Part shown: piece by piece, positions 36,603-45,868 of the stretch
Layout: each line of letters starts with the position of its first letter
Position numbering within the stretch: the stretch's first letter is position 1
Translations under genes and position numbers: made by a program
Assembly (NCBI RefSeq): GCF_028128615.1
Contig: NZ_AMDP01000019.1
Location: 124,001 to 188,000, forward strand
Reading direction: 5' to 3'
Source: Enterococcus sp. 5H
GTDB taxonomy: Bacteria > Bacillota > Bacilli > Lactobacillales > Enterococcaceae
Length of the DNA stretch: 64,000 nt
The notes under the pieces: model-generated
The model's database searches: none
Seen by the model: only the letters and a program-made list of their open reading frames with translations
Told to the model about the DNA's origin: nothing

Positions 36603-36890
36603 GAGGCTGAGACAAAAGCGTTTAGCTCCGAGAACCGGGTAGGTACTGTGCAACATCAACTCGGTTCTCGTTGTGTTTTACAGCAATAAGAAGGAATTCA
36701 CGAAAATTGCTCTTCAAATTTTTGTGAATTTCAGCTTATTTCCGAAGCCTTCAATTCTTAGAGCTTTAGCTCTTAGAAATTGATGTGATCGGAACGAAGT
36801 GGAGTAGCTGCTTTTTTCTCGCCGTTTATTCGGGTCTAGTGAGTGAAACAAAACTGATTTTTAGTTTTGTCCCACTCACTTCTTTTTTTT
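36603..36890. repeat. modular intergenic repeat, copy 2 (long form)
   Basis: It shares its start, its central block (TTTCCGAAGCC through GCCGTTTATTCGG) and its ending with the shorter copy at 5539-5711. It also carries about 115 extra internal bases with two hairpins: CGAGAACCG/CGGTTCTCG, and a longer one with arms AATTCACGAAAATT/AAATTTTTGTGAATT. The ends are weakly complementary (GAGACAAAA near the start, TTTTGTCCC near the end). The last hairpin with a T-run can terminate glmU transcription. Confidence 0.85.
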
Positions 36891-38108
36891 GAATAATTAA
36901 ATAGATTTTTGAAAAACCAGAAAAAATAATCGGTTATTTTTTGGGAAAATTCCAAAGAAGAAGTCAATTTTTAGTTTTTTTTTCACGAATAATTATTATT
37001 TTCTGTATTTTAGACAATCTCTACATTTTTTTATTACTTTAAATAAAATATAATTTAAAGTAAATATTTTTATTTCGTATGTTTTTAGCAAAAGTGTTGT
37101 AAATAAAACCTATAATGTATGATTAAAAGTTTCTCTAGCACTATAGAAAGAAGTTTATAAAATTATATTAAAGCAGATAAATATTAAGATTTTAGTCGTA
37201 CATTTTTTGACTAATGAGTCGTGTTTTTAAGAATAAACATTATGTGATTAGTATTTATTTTAAGTTATAAAGTTACTATATTCACAATTAGTTTCTATTG
37301 TTTTAGCATGTTATAACCAAATAAAATAACAAAATTGTGATTCATTGTGAAATTATTATATAAATTTTTGATTTAAGAGACACATCTTTTTTTATCGATC
37401 GTTATTTCAAATTAAAAAGTTTTCAACTGTATAATCAAACGATTAAATTTAAAATTTATAACGTAAATATATTTATTTTTCTAAAAAGTTATATTTTATA
37501 TTGGATTTTTAAAAAAATGAAGCGCTTTATCCGTATGGACTTTATGTTTTTAATATACTATTATGGGAAAACGGTAATACACTTAATCAACAAAAAGTCT
37601 AAAAATGAATTGCGCATTTTTCATAAAGTCATTTAATGAGATTCGCTGCGATTGAAATTTTTTACACAGAAAATTTACTAGCGATAGTCAATTTATGGAT
37701 AGAAGAGAAATATTTTTTTAATATGAAATTTTTTTCTATCTATTATATGTTTCTGAGTAACGGATCTTTTTATTTAGTTGATGAGACTTTGAGTGAGTAG
37801 TATCGATTCAATTAACTTACATATAAGAAAAATAACTAATTCAATGTCTAAGCAAAAAAAGTGCATTACGGAAAACTATCTTTTTTCCATATTAACAAAA
37901 AACTTAAAGTTTAATATGAGAAATACTAAAAGACAGAACTAGAATTGGAGACTTCTAAAGATCAGGTGGTTCAATTGTTCATTTAACTGATCGAAATCAT
38001 CCGTTCATATTTTTGTATCATTAATAGGAATAAACCCAGTATTTGAAGGGAGGGCTGCCAAAAGTAGCGAAAGATTATTTCTATTGAACACAAAGAAAGG
38101 AGAAATAA
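36891..38108. other. 1.2-kb AT-rich stretch without supported genes
   Basis: No frame has both length and a ribosome site in either direction. The base composition is more AT-rich than the genes around it and there are many stop codons. It may be a long regulatory region for the surface-protein cluster or heavily decayed coding sequence. Confidence 0.4.
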
Positions 38109-38442
38109 ATGAATAGTAAAAAAAGAAAAAGCTGTGGATATTTACTGGGATTTCTTTGTTAGGTATGTTTTTAATATCTAGTGTTGTTTTCAGACAAGGG
38201 CTTTTGATACAAGTAGGATAAGCAAAAAAGTATATGAAACCCTTAATGCGCTTCTGAAATATTATGGGAAAAAGAGTTTTAAAGTTCGTGGAAAACGAAA
38301 AAGGGCGAGGTTCACTCCAAAAGCTTTAGTTTTGGTACAAAATACTACGTTTCTTGTACTGGCAACAGTAACGGGATACAACCTATTTTCTTCAGAGTTA
38401 GCAAAAACGGACAATTCCTTTAGAAAATGTAAAGTAGGTTGA
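38109..38442 (+). pseudogene. possible decayed secreted-protein gene or genes
   Basis: A good ribosome site (AAAGGAG) and ATG 38109 start a frame that stops after 16 codons. After a frameshift in the A-rich run, the frame reads a typical signal-peptide core (LWIFTGISLLGMFLISSVV). Further on, a start-less frame of about 80 codons ends at TGA 38442 and contains a basic stretch followed by the hydrophobic segment ALVLVQNTTFLVLATVTGYNL. Both look like remnants of exported proteins. The interpretation is tentative. Confidence 0.3.
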
Positions 38443-38454
38443 TGGAGGAAAATG

Positions 38455-38829
38455 ATGAAAATATATGGAAATAAATTAAAAATCATGTTCTTTTTTCTAC
38501 TATTGTTCACCTTTGTTGTGAGCAATCCGAGAACTAGTGTGGCACAAGATGGAGCGGAAGTTCCAACCAAAGGAGCCATTACTTTGTTTGATGAAGAACT
38601 AGAAAGTAGTGAAGAACAAACAACACCCAGTTCATCAAAGCCAAGCTCAGAAGAGTTGGTACCTGATGATTCTAATGTAAAACCTAAAGGAAAGCTACCT
38701 TCAACAGGAGAGCTAATCAATTATGGTTTGATTAGTGGTGGTATTCTCGTATTAATCGTGGGTCTATTTTATTTTATTAAAAGACGGAAAAATCACGATG
38801 AAACAAATGAAGGGGGCGCGAGTGAATGA
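38455..38829 (+). CDS. small LPXTG-anchored surface protein of the WxL cluster
   Basis: A 124-residue sortase substrate. The signal peptide covers about residues 1-30 (ending SVAQ), followed by a short Ser/Glu/Pro-rich spacer, then LPSTG at residues 81-85, a membrane helix and a basic KRRK tail. Such short LPXTG proteins often lead WxL operons in enterococci and lactobacilli. ATG 38455 is 6 bases after GGAGG; the ATG at 38452 is too close to it. The end overlaps the next gene by 4 bases. Confidence 0.85.
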   Translation: MKIYGNKLKIMFFFLLLFTFVVSNPRTSVAQDGAEVPTKGAITLFDEELESSEEQTTPSSSKPSSEELVPDDSNVKPKGKLPSTGELINYGLISGGILVLIVGLFYFIKRRKNHDETNEGGASE

Positions 38830-39632
38830 AAAAAATTCATTGGATTCCTGCCTTGTTTCTAGTTACTTTTAGTTTGTTTAGTACGATTAGTTCCACTGCC
38901 GCTTATGCTGAAGACGCAACTGGTGAGATGGGAATTACGTTTGATGGATTAGTAGATCCGAATTTTGGTATTAGAGATCCAGAAGCACCCAAAAATGAGT
39001 TAATAACAAATGGAGAGTACGGAAAAACAACCGGACCTTTAAGAATCGATTTTGTTCCTAATTTGAACTTTAATAGTAATAAAATTGCAGATGGAGATAT
39101 CGCTTACTCTGCTGATGCCTTACTGTTTAAAGATGTGATTGTACCTCGTGGATATTTTATCCAAGTATCTGATTATCGAGAGGCACGCACAGGTTGGAGC
39201 TTACAAGTTAGACAAGAAACACAATTTACGAATCAGAGCAAAAAAGATAGTCAGCTAAATGGTGCAGTTCTTTCCTTTGATCAATCGTGGGTTAATACAG
39301 TTAATGGATCTGGACAATATCCTACCATATCCAAAGAAGTTGTTCGCTTAAACAATATAGGTGAAACCTATACTTTAGCGCAAGCAGGAAACGGAACCGG
39401 CGGAGGTACGTGGAGTATTGCATTTGGCTCATCCCAAGACAATAAGCTTGGGCTTACGTCAACGCTACAACCTAGGTTGGATAGAAGTAATAAACCAGTT
39501 ACTGACTCAACCAATGATAATCAAGCTGTTTATATGAATGATGCGGTTCGTTTATCTATCCCAGGAAAAACTGCAAAAGAGCCGGGAACATACACAACTG
39601 TGCTAACGTGGATTATATCTGAGCTGCCATAA
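38826..39632 (+). CDS. WxL domain surface protein
   Basis: A 268-residue secreted protein with a signal peptide (about 1-28, cleaved after AYA). A C-terminal WxL domain covers most of the chain: the first motif is WSL at residues 124-126, the second TWIISELP at the end, after YTTVL. WxL domains bind peptidoglycan non-covalently. Overlap with the LPXTG gene (ATGA) shows coupling. No terminator is obvious after it. Confidence 0.9.
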   Translation: MKKIHWIPALFLVTFSLFSTISSTAAYAEDATGEMGITFDGLVDPNFGIRDPEAPKNELITNGEYGKTTGPLRIDFVPNLNFNSNKIADGDIAYSADALLFKDVIVPRGYFIQVSDYREARTGWSLQVRQETQFTNQSKKDSQLNGAVLSFDQSWVNTVNGSGQYPTISKEVVRLNNIGETYTLAQAGNGTGGGTWSIAFGSSQDNKLGLTSTLQPRLDRSNKPVTDSTNDNQAVYMNDAVRLSIPGKTAKEPGTYTTVLTWIISELP

Positions 39633-39658
39633 AAACACTCATCTAGTAGGAAATACAA

Positions 39659-39769
39659 ATGAAATTAACACACACACGGTACAAAATAATTTTAACAATA
39701 ACTATTTCACAGAAAATTTTAAAGCTGAGAAAAATCCTGTGCTCGGTTGTCATGTTTAGAAGTTTTTAA
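39659..39769 (+). pseudogene. remnant of the 5' end of a WxL gene
   Basis: The 26 bases ending at 39675 match those around the start of the intact WxL gene at 43219 in 23 positions, including the ribosome-site side and the codons for MKLTH. After that the similarity is lost, and the frame stops after 36 codons. It looks like a duplicated or deleted WxL gene. Confidence 0.6.
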
Positions 39770-40104
39770 GCATATTGTAAAAAAAAATTTGTTTTTTCAG
39801 TATTTTTTGTCTAATCACTCGACAGAATTGAAAAGATGGAACAATTGATTATCTTTTATAATGAGAATGTGAGGTTGTATAAAAAATGAAGACCTAGCTT
39901 ATTTGTAACGTAGACAAAGATAAGACGTTAGAATTTGGAAGGTTGTTCGCATTGACTCATGGATAAAAGTTTCCTTACTGACGAAATTGAGGGCAAAGTT
40001 GTTGTAAAAAGAAACGAATGATCGAACTTAGAATAGATATAAACAGCTAGCCCGTGTTTGTGATTCTAAGTAAAACGATTAATTCATCATGCGGAGGAAA
40101 TATT
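39770..40104. other. non-coding leader before the large surface-protein gene
   Basis: No gene is supported. A TATAAT hexamer at 39857-39862 could be the -10 of the next gene, though no good -35 is present. GGAGG lies 7 bases before the next ATG. Confidence 0.3.
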
Positions 40105-42936
40105 ATGATGAAAAAACAGAAAAATTTAATAGGAATACTTGCCTTATGCATGTGGGGATGGCTCCTTTTCGGTGCAAATACTGAAATTTCTGAGGCATAT
40201 TCATGGACTTCTTTTGAAAAATCGCCAAGAGTCATTCAAATAGATTCTGGGAGCGCAAGTACAATTGATCCAGACGCAATTAACTTAGGGTTAGTTGGGA
40301 TTGAAAATACGATAACTGTTTATACTGCTAATGGGTCCATAAAGGCAACTGAACCGCTCTATCAATCTAAATCTATTGCATTTGCTGTAAATGAAACGGC
40401 AAGAGTTACAAAAGCTGGTATTTACAAAGGGCGTTATGTAGATCTAGTGTTTAAAAATACAGGACCTAGTGGAGGGTCCATTAGTTTAAGTACTACAGGT
40501 ACAATATCGTTTTATAGAACAAACCAAAATAGTTCTGAGTACTATACTAACTACTTAACAATGACTATAGTTGACCATGAAACTAGTGAAACATTTAAGA
40601 ATAATACGTTCTATTTACCAACGTTTAATAGCAGTATTAATTACCCATTAGGTCAATATGTTAAAGGATATGACAAGCAAAAAACGAATTCTTATTATAT
40701 TGCCGCAGACGATAGCTTCATAAAAACAAGTACGTATCTTGATATCAAATCAATGCCGTCCTTTGATTTGATTTCATCTACAGGGAATAGTCAAGGTTAC
40801 TTCACTGTATATGGAAATATGGATGCAACTGGATATAAATTTGGAAGTGTAAGTAACGTATCTTCTGCTACAGCAATTAATTTTTTCCAGAGTAGCTTAA
40901 AATCGCCGTTACCGGTAGATTATTTGCCATTAGCTATTCCTAAGACAGCTACTCCGTCGGAAGATCAAAAGAGTATGGAATTAACGATGGAACAAACCTT
41001 GTCAAAACAGAGTAAAGATTCATATATTCCAAGTGGTGACAGTTTTGAACTATCTATTGTTGAAGAAAATACAAAATTTTTGAATGTTAAAAAAGAAGAC
41101 TTCACTCTTTCGATTGATGGTAATACGATTGCAAATGATGGAAGTTCATATACATTGGGTGTTGCTAGATCAGGTGATAAAACAGCGATTACTGTTTCCT
41201 TGAAAACTGATTTTCTTAAGGAACTAAATAAGAACACGCAGTCTAAGGTGCTAAAAATCAACCAAAAATCAGCGATTATCGATGATGAAACGACAATGAA
41301 AGATGCAATAAACGAAAAGAAATTTACGATGCCTGTTTCTGCAGCACTTTCATATGATTTGAAATTTGACGATGCCAGTGCATTAGAGAAAAGTGTAGTT
41401 ACTCCAAATCAGGATGTATCTCTAACGTTAACACCACCACTGACTGCCGATATTACGACAGGTTATAAAGTCACTAAAGGTACGCAATTAAGTGATATTC
41501 CAATTGATAACTTAGTTGCAAATCAAAAAAATACTGTTTACGGATGGGATCAAGTCTCTTTAGCGTATGCAGTTCCAACAACTATTTTGAATACAGCTGG
41601 AAATCAAACAGTGGTTGTTAATTTAGTTAGTGGTACATTTGGAAATACAGTGCCAGTTAATGTAGTCATAAACGTTCAGTCGGATTATGTTTTAACCTAT
41701 GACTCGAATGGTGGACAAGGAATTGTACCGAAACAAGATACTTTTAATACATCTAGCAGTATAACAATAGCAAATGGAACAACTTTATCTAAAGAAGGTT
41801 CTAGGTTTGTTGGTTGGAGCCTGGTGAAAGCTCCAACAAGTACGGATAAAATTTATCGACCTGGAGATACCTATGGAAGTTCTGCTTCGGAAAAGAAGAG
41901 TGTTACTTTGTATGCGGTATGGAAGTTGAACACAGTTTTATACACATCTTGGAATAGTTCAACTTTAATAAAAGAGTTAACAGAATCTATTTATAGAAAT
42001 ACAGAAGAAGTACTTATTCCATTTTATTGGAATGTTTCTGACAAAACAAAGTATGAAGTTCAAATTCGATTGGGTAACGAAGTTATTTCAACCCAAACAA
42101 TTGAAAATACTGTAGATAATCAACCCTTAACAAAAGAAGAACTGGGTATTTTGTTAGAAAAAGTTCCCAATAATGGTGACAATATGCTGAGTGTGGATTT
42201 TTATGAGCTAGATGAAAAGGGTGAAATCATTGATTTGTCGGAACCAAATGATACATTGGAGCTCAAACTCAATATTGAATTGCCACCAATTTCAGAATAT
42301 ACAGTAAATTTTGTTGATGAGAAAAATAATGTTTTACATGCACCTTATTCGGATTCAGCTGATACAGGAAGTACAGTTAAACTTGATGAAGTGGCAGCCA
42401 TTAACGAAATTATTGATGGATTAAAAGCTGCAAATTACGATCTAACAGAAAGCCCTGCAAATGAACTATTACTTGGAGCTAGTAGCAATAGTGTGACTTA
42501 CAAGTTTACAGGTACATTAAAACTTCTTTCTGCACCAAGTGCATTTGACTTTGATATTCAAAAAGTATCAATTAAAGCTGAAAAATTCACTAATCCTGAA
42601 ATTAAAGGTGATGCACTAGTTGTTTCGGATACGCGAGCAAATAAAGTGAAATGGAATTTGAAAGCAAAGTTAGAGCAACCGCTAATGAGTTTAGATGATA
42701 ATGATGTGATTATCCCGGATTCAATTAAGTATGGCAATCAAGAAGAGGTAATCACTCTGACAGATGAAAATGCTGTGATCTTTAGCCACACTAATACAGT
42801 TTCAGGACAATATAACGTCACACAAGAACACTGGTCTAAAGGCGATGGCTTTTTCCTTGATCTAGCACCCGGTGCAGTTAAAGCCCTTGGAAAATATCAG
42901 GCAAAAATGATCATTACTTTGGAAGATGCGAAGTAA
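40105..42936 (+). CDS. large secreted protein with InlB-type repeat and WxL-like C-terminus
   Basis: A 943-residue exported protein. A signal peptide (about 1-32, SEAYS region) is followed by a long beta-rich region. One Listeria-Bacteroides/InlB B-repeat covers about 527-605 (TYDSNGGQG ... GRFVGWS-type core ... TLYAVWK). A MucBP-like segment lies about 735-800 (YTVNFVDEKNN). The C-terminal part (about 805-943) resembles a WxL domain: WNL near 848, but the last motif reads YQAKMIITLEDAK instead of a TWxL ending. It has no LPXTG, so it is probably held by wall binding or by partner WxL/DUF916 proteins. ATG 40105 is 7 bases after GGAGG. Confidence 0.8.
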   Translation: MMKKQKNLIGILALCMWGWLLFGANTEISEAYSWTSFEKSPRVIQIDSGSASTIDPDAINLGLVGIENTITVYTANGSIKATEPLYQSKSIAFAVNETARVTKAGIYKGRYVDLVFKNTGPSGGSISLSTTGTISFYRTNQNSSEYYTNYLTMTIVDHETSETFKNNTFYLPTFNSSINYPLGQYVKGYDKQKTNSYYIAADDSFIKTSTYLDIKSMPSFDLISSTGNSQGYFTVYGNMDATGYKFGSVSNVSSATAINFFQSSLKSPLPVDYLPLAIPKTATPSEDQKSMELTMEQTLSKQSKDSYIPSGDSFELSIVEENTKFLNVKKEDFTLSIDGNTIANDGSSYTLGVARSGDKTAITVSLKTDFLKELNKNTQSKVLKINQKSAIIDDETTMKDAINEKKFTMPVSAALSYDLKFDDASALEKSVVTPNQDVSLTLTPPLTADITTGYKVTKGTQLSDIPIDNLVANQKNTVYGWDQVSLAYAVPTTILNTAGNQTVVVNLVSGTFGNTVPVNVVINVQSDYVLTYDSNGGQGIVPKQDTFNTSSSITIANGTTLSKEGSRFVGWSLVKAPTSTDKIYRPGDTYGSSASEKKSVTLYAVWKLNTVLYTSWNSSTLIKELTESIYRNTEEVLIPFYWNVSDKTKYEVQIRLGNEVISTQTIENTVDNQPLTKEELGILLEKVPNNGDNMLSVDFYELDEKGEIIDLSEPNDTLELKLNIELPPISEYTVNFVDEKNNVLHAPYSDSADTGSTVKLDEVAAINEIIDGLKAANYDLTESPANELLLGASSNSVTYKFTGTLKLLSAPSAFDFDIQKVSIKAEKFTNPEIKGDALVVSDTRANKVKWNLKAKLEQPLMSLDDNDVIIPDSIKYGNQEEVITLTDENAVIFSHTNTVSGQYNVTQEHWSKGDGFFLDLAPGAVKALGKYQAKMIITLEDAK

Positions 42937-42974
42937 CGAGAGTAACAATTGATAAAGCAATGATCGGGCGTATG

Positions 42975-43180
42975 GACCATTCCTTTTGAGAAATCATATG
43001 ATAGTTCTTAAAAGGATGTGTCGATAGTAAGTCCCGATAGGTTACCCACAGTTATTTGCTGGGTTAACTAAGCAACGATGAATAAGCTGTATAGAAAATA
43101 ATACAGTTCGTGTACCACTATCTGGCTGAAAAAGTCAGAAACTTAATTAACAATGATAACTTGGATATTATCCAAGCTAC
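42975..43180 (+). promoter_or_regulatory. chain of hairpins in the leader of the main WxL gene
   Basis: Five successive stem-loops can be read: around 42981-43016 (TCCTTTTGAGAA with TTCTTAAAAGGA), 43041-43068 (GTTACCCA with TGGGTTAAC), 43087-43106 (CTGTAT with ATACAG), 43121-43138 (CTGGCT with AGTCAG, one G-U) and 43160-43176 (CTTGGAT with ATCCAAG). None has a T-run. A long structured 5' leader that stabilises the transcript or controls translation is likely. Confidence 0.4.
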
Positions 43181-43218
43181 CATAAATAAAAAACACACAT
43201 TTATAGGAGGAAACACAG

Positions 43219-43998
43219 ATGAAATTAACACACAAATTATGCGGAGCAGTATTATTAGCAACTTTAGGAATGGCAGTTGCATTACCAGGAGTTACAAAAG
43301 CCGAAGAACAACCTGAAGGTAAAAAAGGCTCTATGGATATTGAATTTACTCGTAACACAGACGAAGATACAAATACAGATAGCCCTATCTTTACTGACTC
43401 GAATGGTTCACAAAATACAGATGTTGAATCTGGATCAGATCCAATTACAGTTGATCCTGTAATCTTTGGTGTTCAAGCAGTTTCACCACTTGATTTCCAA
43501 AAACATGCAGTTGTAAATGATGGCGATGTACGTACATTCTGGGCTAAAAATTATACAGCTGAAGGTTTTGACGGTTCAAACTACGTTTTAATTAAAGATT
43601 CACGTACAACTTTAAACCACAAATACACTTTATCAGCTAAAATTACAAAACCAATGACAGCTACAGTAGATGGTGAAGATTATGCACTATCAGGTTCAAC
43701 ACTTACTTACAGAAATATTGGTATTTTATCAAACCAAGCATCTAACCTTGCGTTACAAGAAGATGCAATCGTAAGCAGCAGTGTTGTAGTTACAGAAGGC
43801 GCAGAATCAGTAATGATTAACAATGAGAACGCAGATAGCGGAATTGGCCAATCAAAAATTTACTTTGGTGAAAGAACTGAAGCTGATATCGAAAAGAACT
43901 CTAACAAATCAGTAGCATTAACAGTTAACAGCGACAGAGAGATCCTTGAAGGAACTTACTCTGGTGAAGTTACTTGGGTAATGGCTACAGTTAACTAA
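43219..43998 (+). CDS. WxL domain surface protein (probably highly expressed)
   Basis: A 259-residue secreted WxL protein. The signal peptide covers about 1-28 (cleavage at TKA-EE), followed by an acidic N-terminal linker and a WxL-type domain. The first motif is degenerate (YTL at 136-138 instead of WxL); the second is intact (YSGEVTW near 247-253). Codon choice is more uniform than in neighbours (GAA, ACA, TCA, GTA dominate), suggesting strong expression. AGGAGG lies 8 bases before the ATG. DUF916 partner gene follows. Confidence 0.85.
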   Translation: MKLTHKLCGAVLLATLGMAVALPGVTKAEEQPEGKKGSMDIEFTRNTDEDTNTDSPIFTDSNGSQNTDVESGSDPITVDPVIFGVQAVSPLDFQKHAVVNDGDVRTFWAKNYTAEGFDGSNYVLIKDSRTTLNHKYTLSAKITKPMTATVDGEDYALSGSTLTYRNIGILSNQASNLALQEDAIVSSSVVVTEGAESVMINNENADSGIGQSKIYFGERTEADIEKNSNKSVALTVNSDREILEGTYSGEVTWVMATVN

Positions 43999-43999
43999 T

Positions 44000-44050
44000 A
44001 AACACTTAGTTAAATTAACGAGTGCTTACCGATCCATATGGGTCGGTAAC
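44000..44050 (+). promoter_or_regulatory. two hairpins between the WxL and DUF916 genes
   Basis: AGTTAA/TTAAC with flanking CACT/AGTG forms a bulged stem near 44001-44027. TTACCGATCC with GGGTCGGTAA (44026-44035, 44040-44049) forms a 10-bp stem with a 4-nt loop and one G-U pair. No T-run follows, so they more likely protect the upstream WxL message or allow partial termination. Confidence 0.45.
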
Positions 44051-44086
44051 ACCCGTTTATCAAAAATGACTTGAAAGGAATTTATT

Positions 44087-45160
44087 ATGACACACTATTT
44101 TAAACGAGGACTATATTTTTTATTGTACATAAGTTGCTTACTATTAATCATTCCACAAACTACATATGCAGAAGATGAACTAGGTGATATCGGATACAGC
44201 TACAAAGTCATTAAGCCAGATAATCAAATCAGCAAAGCTGGATATTTTGATTTACGGATGACACCAGATCAAAAACAGACAGTTGAACTTGAATTAAGCA
44301 ATATGACGGATCAAGAGTTAGGCGTAGATATGTCAGTACATAGCGCTAAAACGAACAGCAATGGTGTCATTGAATATGGACCAACAAAACTTAAAAATGA
44401 TCCATCGTTGGTTTATGATATTGCTGATTTAGTTAAAGTACCAGAAAAAGTTACACTTGCACCAAACGAAACAAAAAATGTACCAATTGAAATCACAATG
44501 CCAAGTGAACAATTTGACGGTTACGTTTCAGGTGGAATTTATTTACAGAAATCTGAAACTGAAGCGGATAAAAAAGCAAGTGAAGATGCGAAAGGCGTTA
44601 TTAATAAGTATGCGTATATCGTAGGGATGCTTTTAAGTGAAACGGATACTAAATTACAACCTGACTTAACCTTTAATAAAATTTACGCTGGTTCATCAAA
44701 CTATCGTAATGCGTTTATGGTTGATTTTTCAAATACTGTAGCAGCTTATGTTGAAGGCATGACTGTCGATACACGTATCTACAAAAAAGGTTCAGATGAA
44801 GTTCTATACGAATCGAAAAAAGAAAACTACCGTATGGCGCCGAATACATCAATGATTTTTCCGGTAAATTTAAATGGAGAAGAATTTGAAGCAGGAGATT
44901 ACGAAGGGCATATTATTGTCACAGCAGGTGATAAGAAGTGGGAGTGGCAAGAAGGTTTCACAATCACTCAAAAAGAAGCGGATAAATATAACGCTGAAGA
45001 TGTATCACTAATTCAAGACCGTGGTATTAATTGGCAATTTATCGCAATGATCGCTGGCGGAATTTTAGCTGCATTATTGGTGATTTACTTACTAGTACGT
45101 ACATTATCAAATAAAAAGAAAAAAAAGAAGAAGAAAAGCACTAAGGGAAAGAAAAAATAA
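44087..45160 (+). CDS. DUF916/DUF3324 membrane-anchored partner of WxL proteins
   Basis: A 357-residue protein with signal peptide (about 1-28), DUF916 domain (about 35-155; YFDLRMTPDQKQTVELELSN and the GYVSGGIYL block), DUF3324 domain (about 165-300), one membrane helix near 312-333 and a lysine-rich tail inside the cell. DUF916 proteins bind peptidoglycan and pair with WxL proteins at the surface. It follows the WxL gene and heads a run of closely spaced genes. Confidence 0.92.
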   Translation: MTHYFKRGLYFLLYISCLLLIIPQTTYAEDELGDIGYSYKVIKPDNQISKAGYFDLRMTPDQKQTVELELSNMTDQELGVDMSVHSAKTNSNGVIEYGPTKLKNDPSLVYDIADLVKVPEKVTLAPNETKNVPIEITMPSEQFDGYVSGGIYLQKSETEADKKASEDAKGVINKYAYIVGMLLSETDTKLQPDLTFNKIYAGSSNYRNAFMVDFSNTVAAYVEGMTVDTRIYKKGSDEVLYESKKENYRMAPNTSMIFPVNLNGEEFEAGDYEGHIIVTAGDKKWEWQEGFTITQKEADKYNAEDVSLIQDRGINWQFIAMIAGGILAALLVIYLLVRTLSNKKKKKKKKSTKGKKK

Positions 45161-45180
45161 TCAATAGAAAGGGATAGCGT

Positions 45181-45846
45181 ATGACGATATTAGATTGGCT
45201 TTTTATTGGGTGTTGTTCGGCTTCCCTGATTACCGTTGCTATTGGTATTTTTTCGCTAATGTTGTCGTTAGGCACGAACAAAAATTTTAATGAATTAAAG
45301 CAAAAACGACCTAAAAATGAAAAAAAGAGAAAACGTTGGCAGCGAGCACGACAACAGTTGAAGAAAAAGAAACAAAAGCAAATAAAGCGGGGAATCATTT
45401 TTATTATCTTGAGTCTTCTATTTGCAAGCAGCGGTTTCTATGCTCGATATTATCAAACGACTAACTTATCTTCGACAGATAGTGGGATCATCGTTCAAGG
45501 TTACTTCATATCACAAGAAGTGGAAAAAAACCTTCATGGTCTTCAAAATGGAGCAGATGTAGAAGAAACCAAAGTGAAATTGATGGAACTTACATCTCTA
45601 TTAACTTCTTACGGAACTTCAGTACCATCAAATGGTTTATCTAAAGAAGGTAAAAAAGTGTTAAATCGTTATTATGTCCAGATGCGGGAATATGGCACAA
45701 ATGCTTATTCATTAACAGCAGAACAGCTAGATAACCAAGAAACAGTCTCAACATACTTAGAAGATTTAAAACGCGTTCAGCAGGCACAAAAAAAAGTCTT
45801 TGAAGAATTTGGTGTAGATGAAACAGCGTTAAAACAGAAAAAATAA
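45181..45846 (+). CDS. two-helix membrane protein of the WxL cluster, unknown
   Basis: A 221-residue protein: a membrane helix at about 5-28, a strongly basic loop at 38-68 (presumably cytoplasmic), a second helix at about 70-88, then an extracellular helical domain of about 130 residues. No family is recognised. GGGAT-type ribosome site lies before the ATG, and spacing to the DUF916 gene (20 bases) and the signal-peptidase gene (22 bases) indicates one operon. A structural or assembly role in the WxL system is inference. Confidence 0.65.
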   Translation: MTILDWLFIGCCSASLITVAIGIFSLMLSLGTNKNFNELKQKRPKNEKKRKRWQRARQQLKKKKQKQIKRGIIFIILSLLFASSGFYARYYQTTNLSSTDSGIIVQGYFISQEVEKNLHGLQNGADVEETKVKLMELTSLLTSYGTSVPSNGLSKEGKKVLNRYYVQMREYGTNAYSLTAEQLDNQETVSTYLEDLKRVQQAQKKVFEEFGVDETALKQKK

Positions 45847-45868
45847 ATACAGTCAAAGGGGTTTTTAT

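Noticed and set aside
37518-37533. cre-like sequence around GAAGCGCTTTAT
   Set aside because: One base is missing in the left arm, so the spacing does not fit the CcpA consensus, and no gene starts nearby.
38132-38141. Further DnaA-like box (TGTGGATAT)
   Set aside because: It has one mismatch, stands alone far from the cluster, and is expected by chance in AT-rich DNA.
38262-38720. 152-codon minus-strand frame opposite the LPXTG gene
   Set aside because: Composition is low-complexity Ser-rich, the mirror of the Ser/Glu spacer and signal peptide on the plus strand. There is no start context.
42975-43180. Leader hairpins as a CRISPR array or known riboswitch
   Set aside because: The stems differ in sequence, there is no regular repeat-spacer pattern, and no conserved riboswitch core is recognised.
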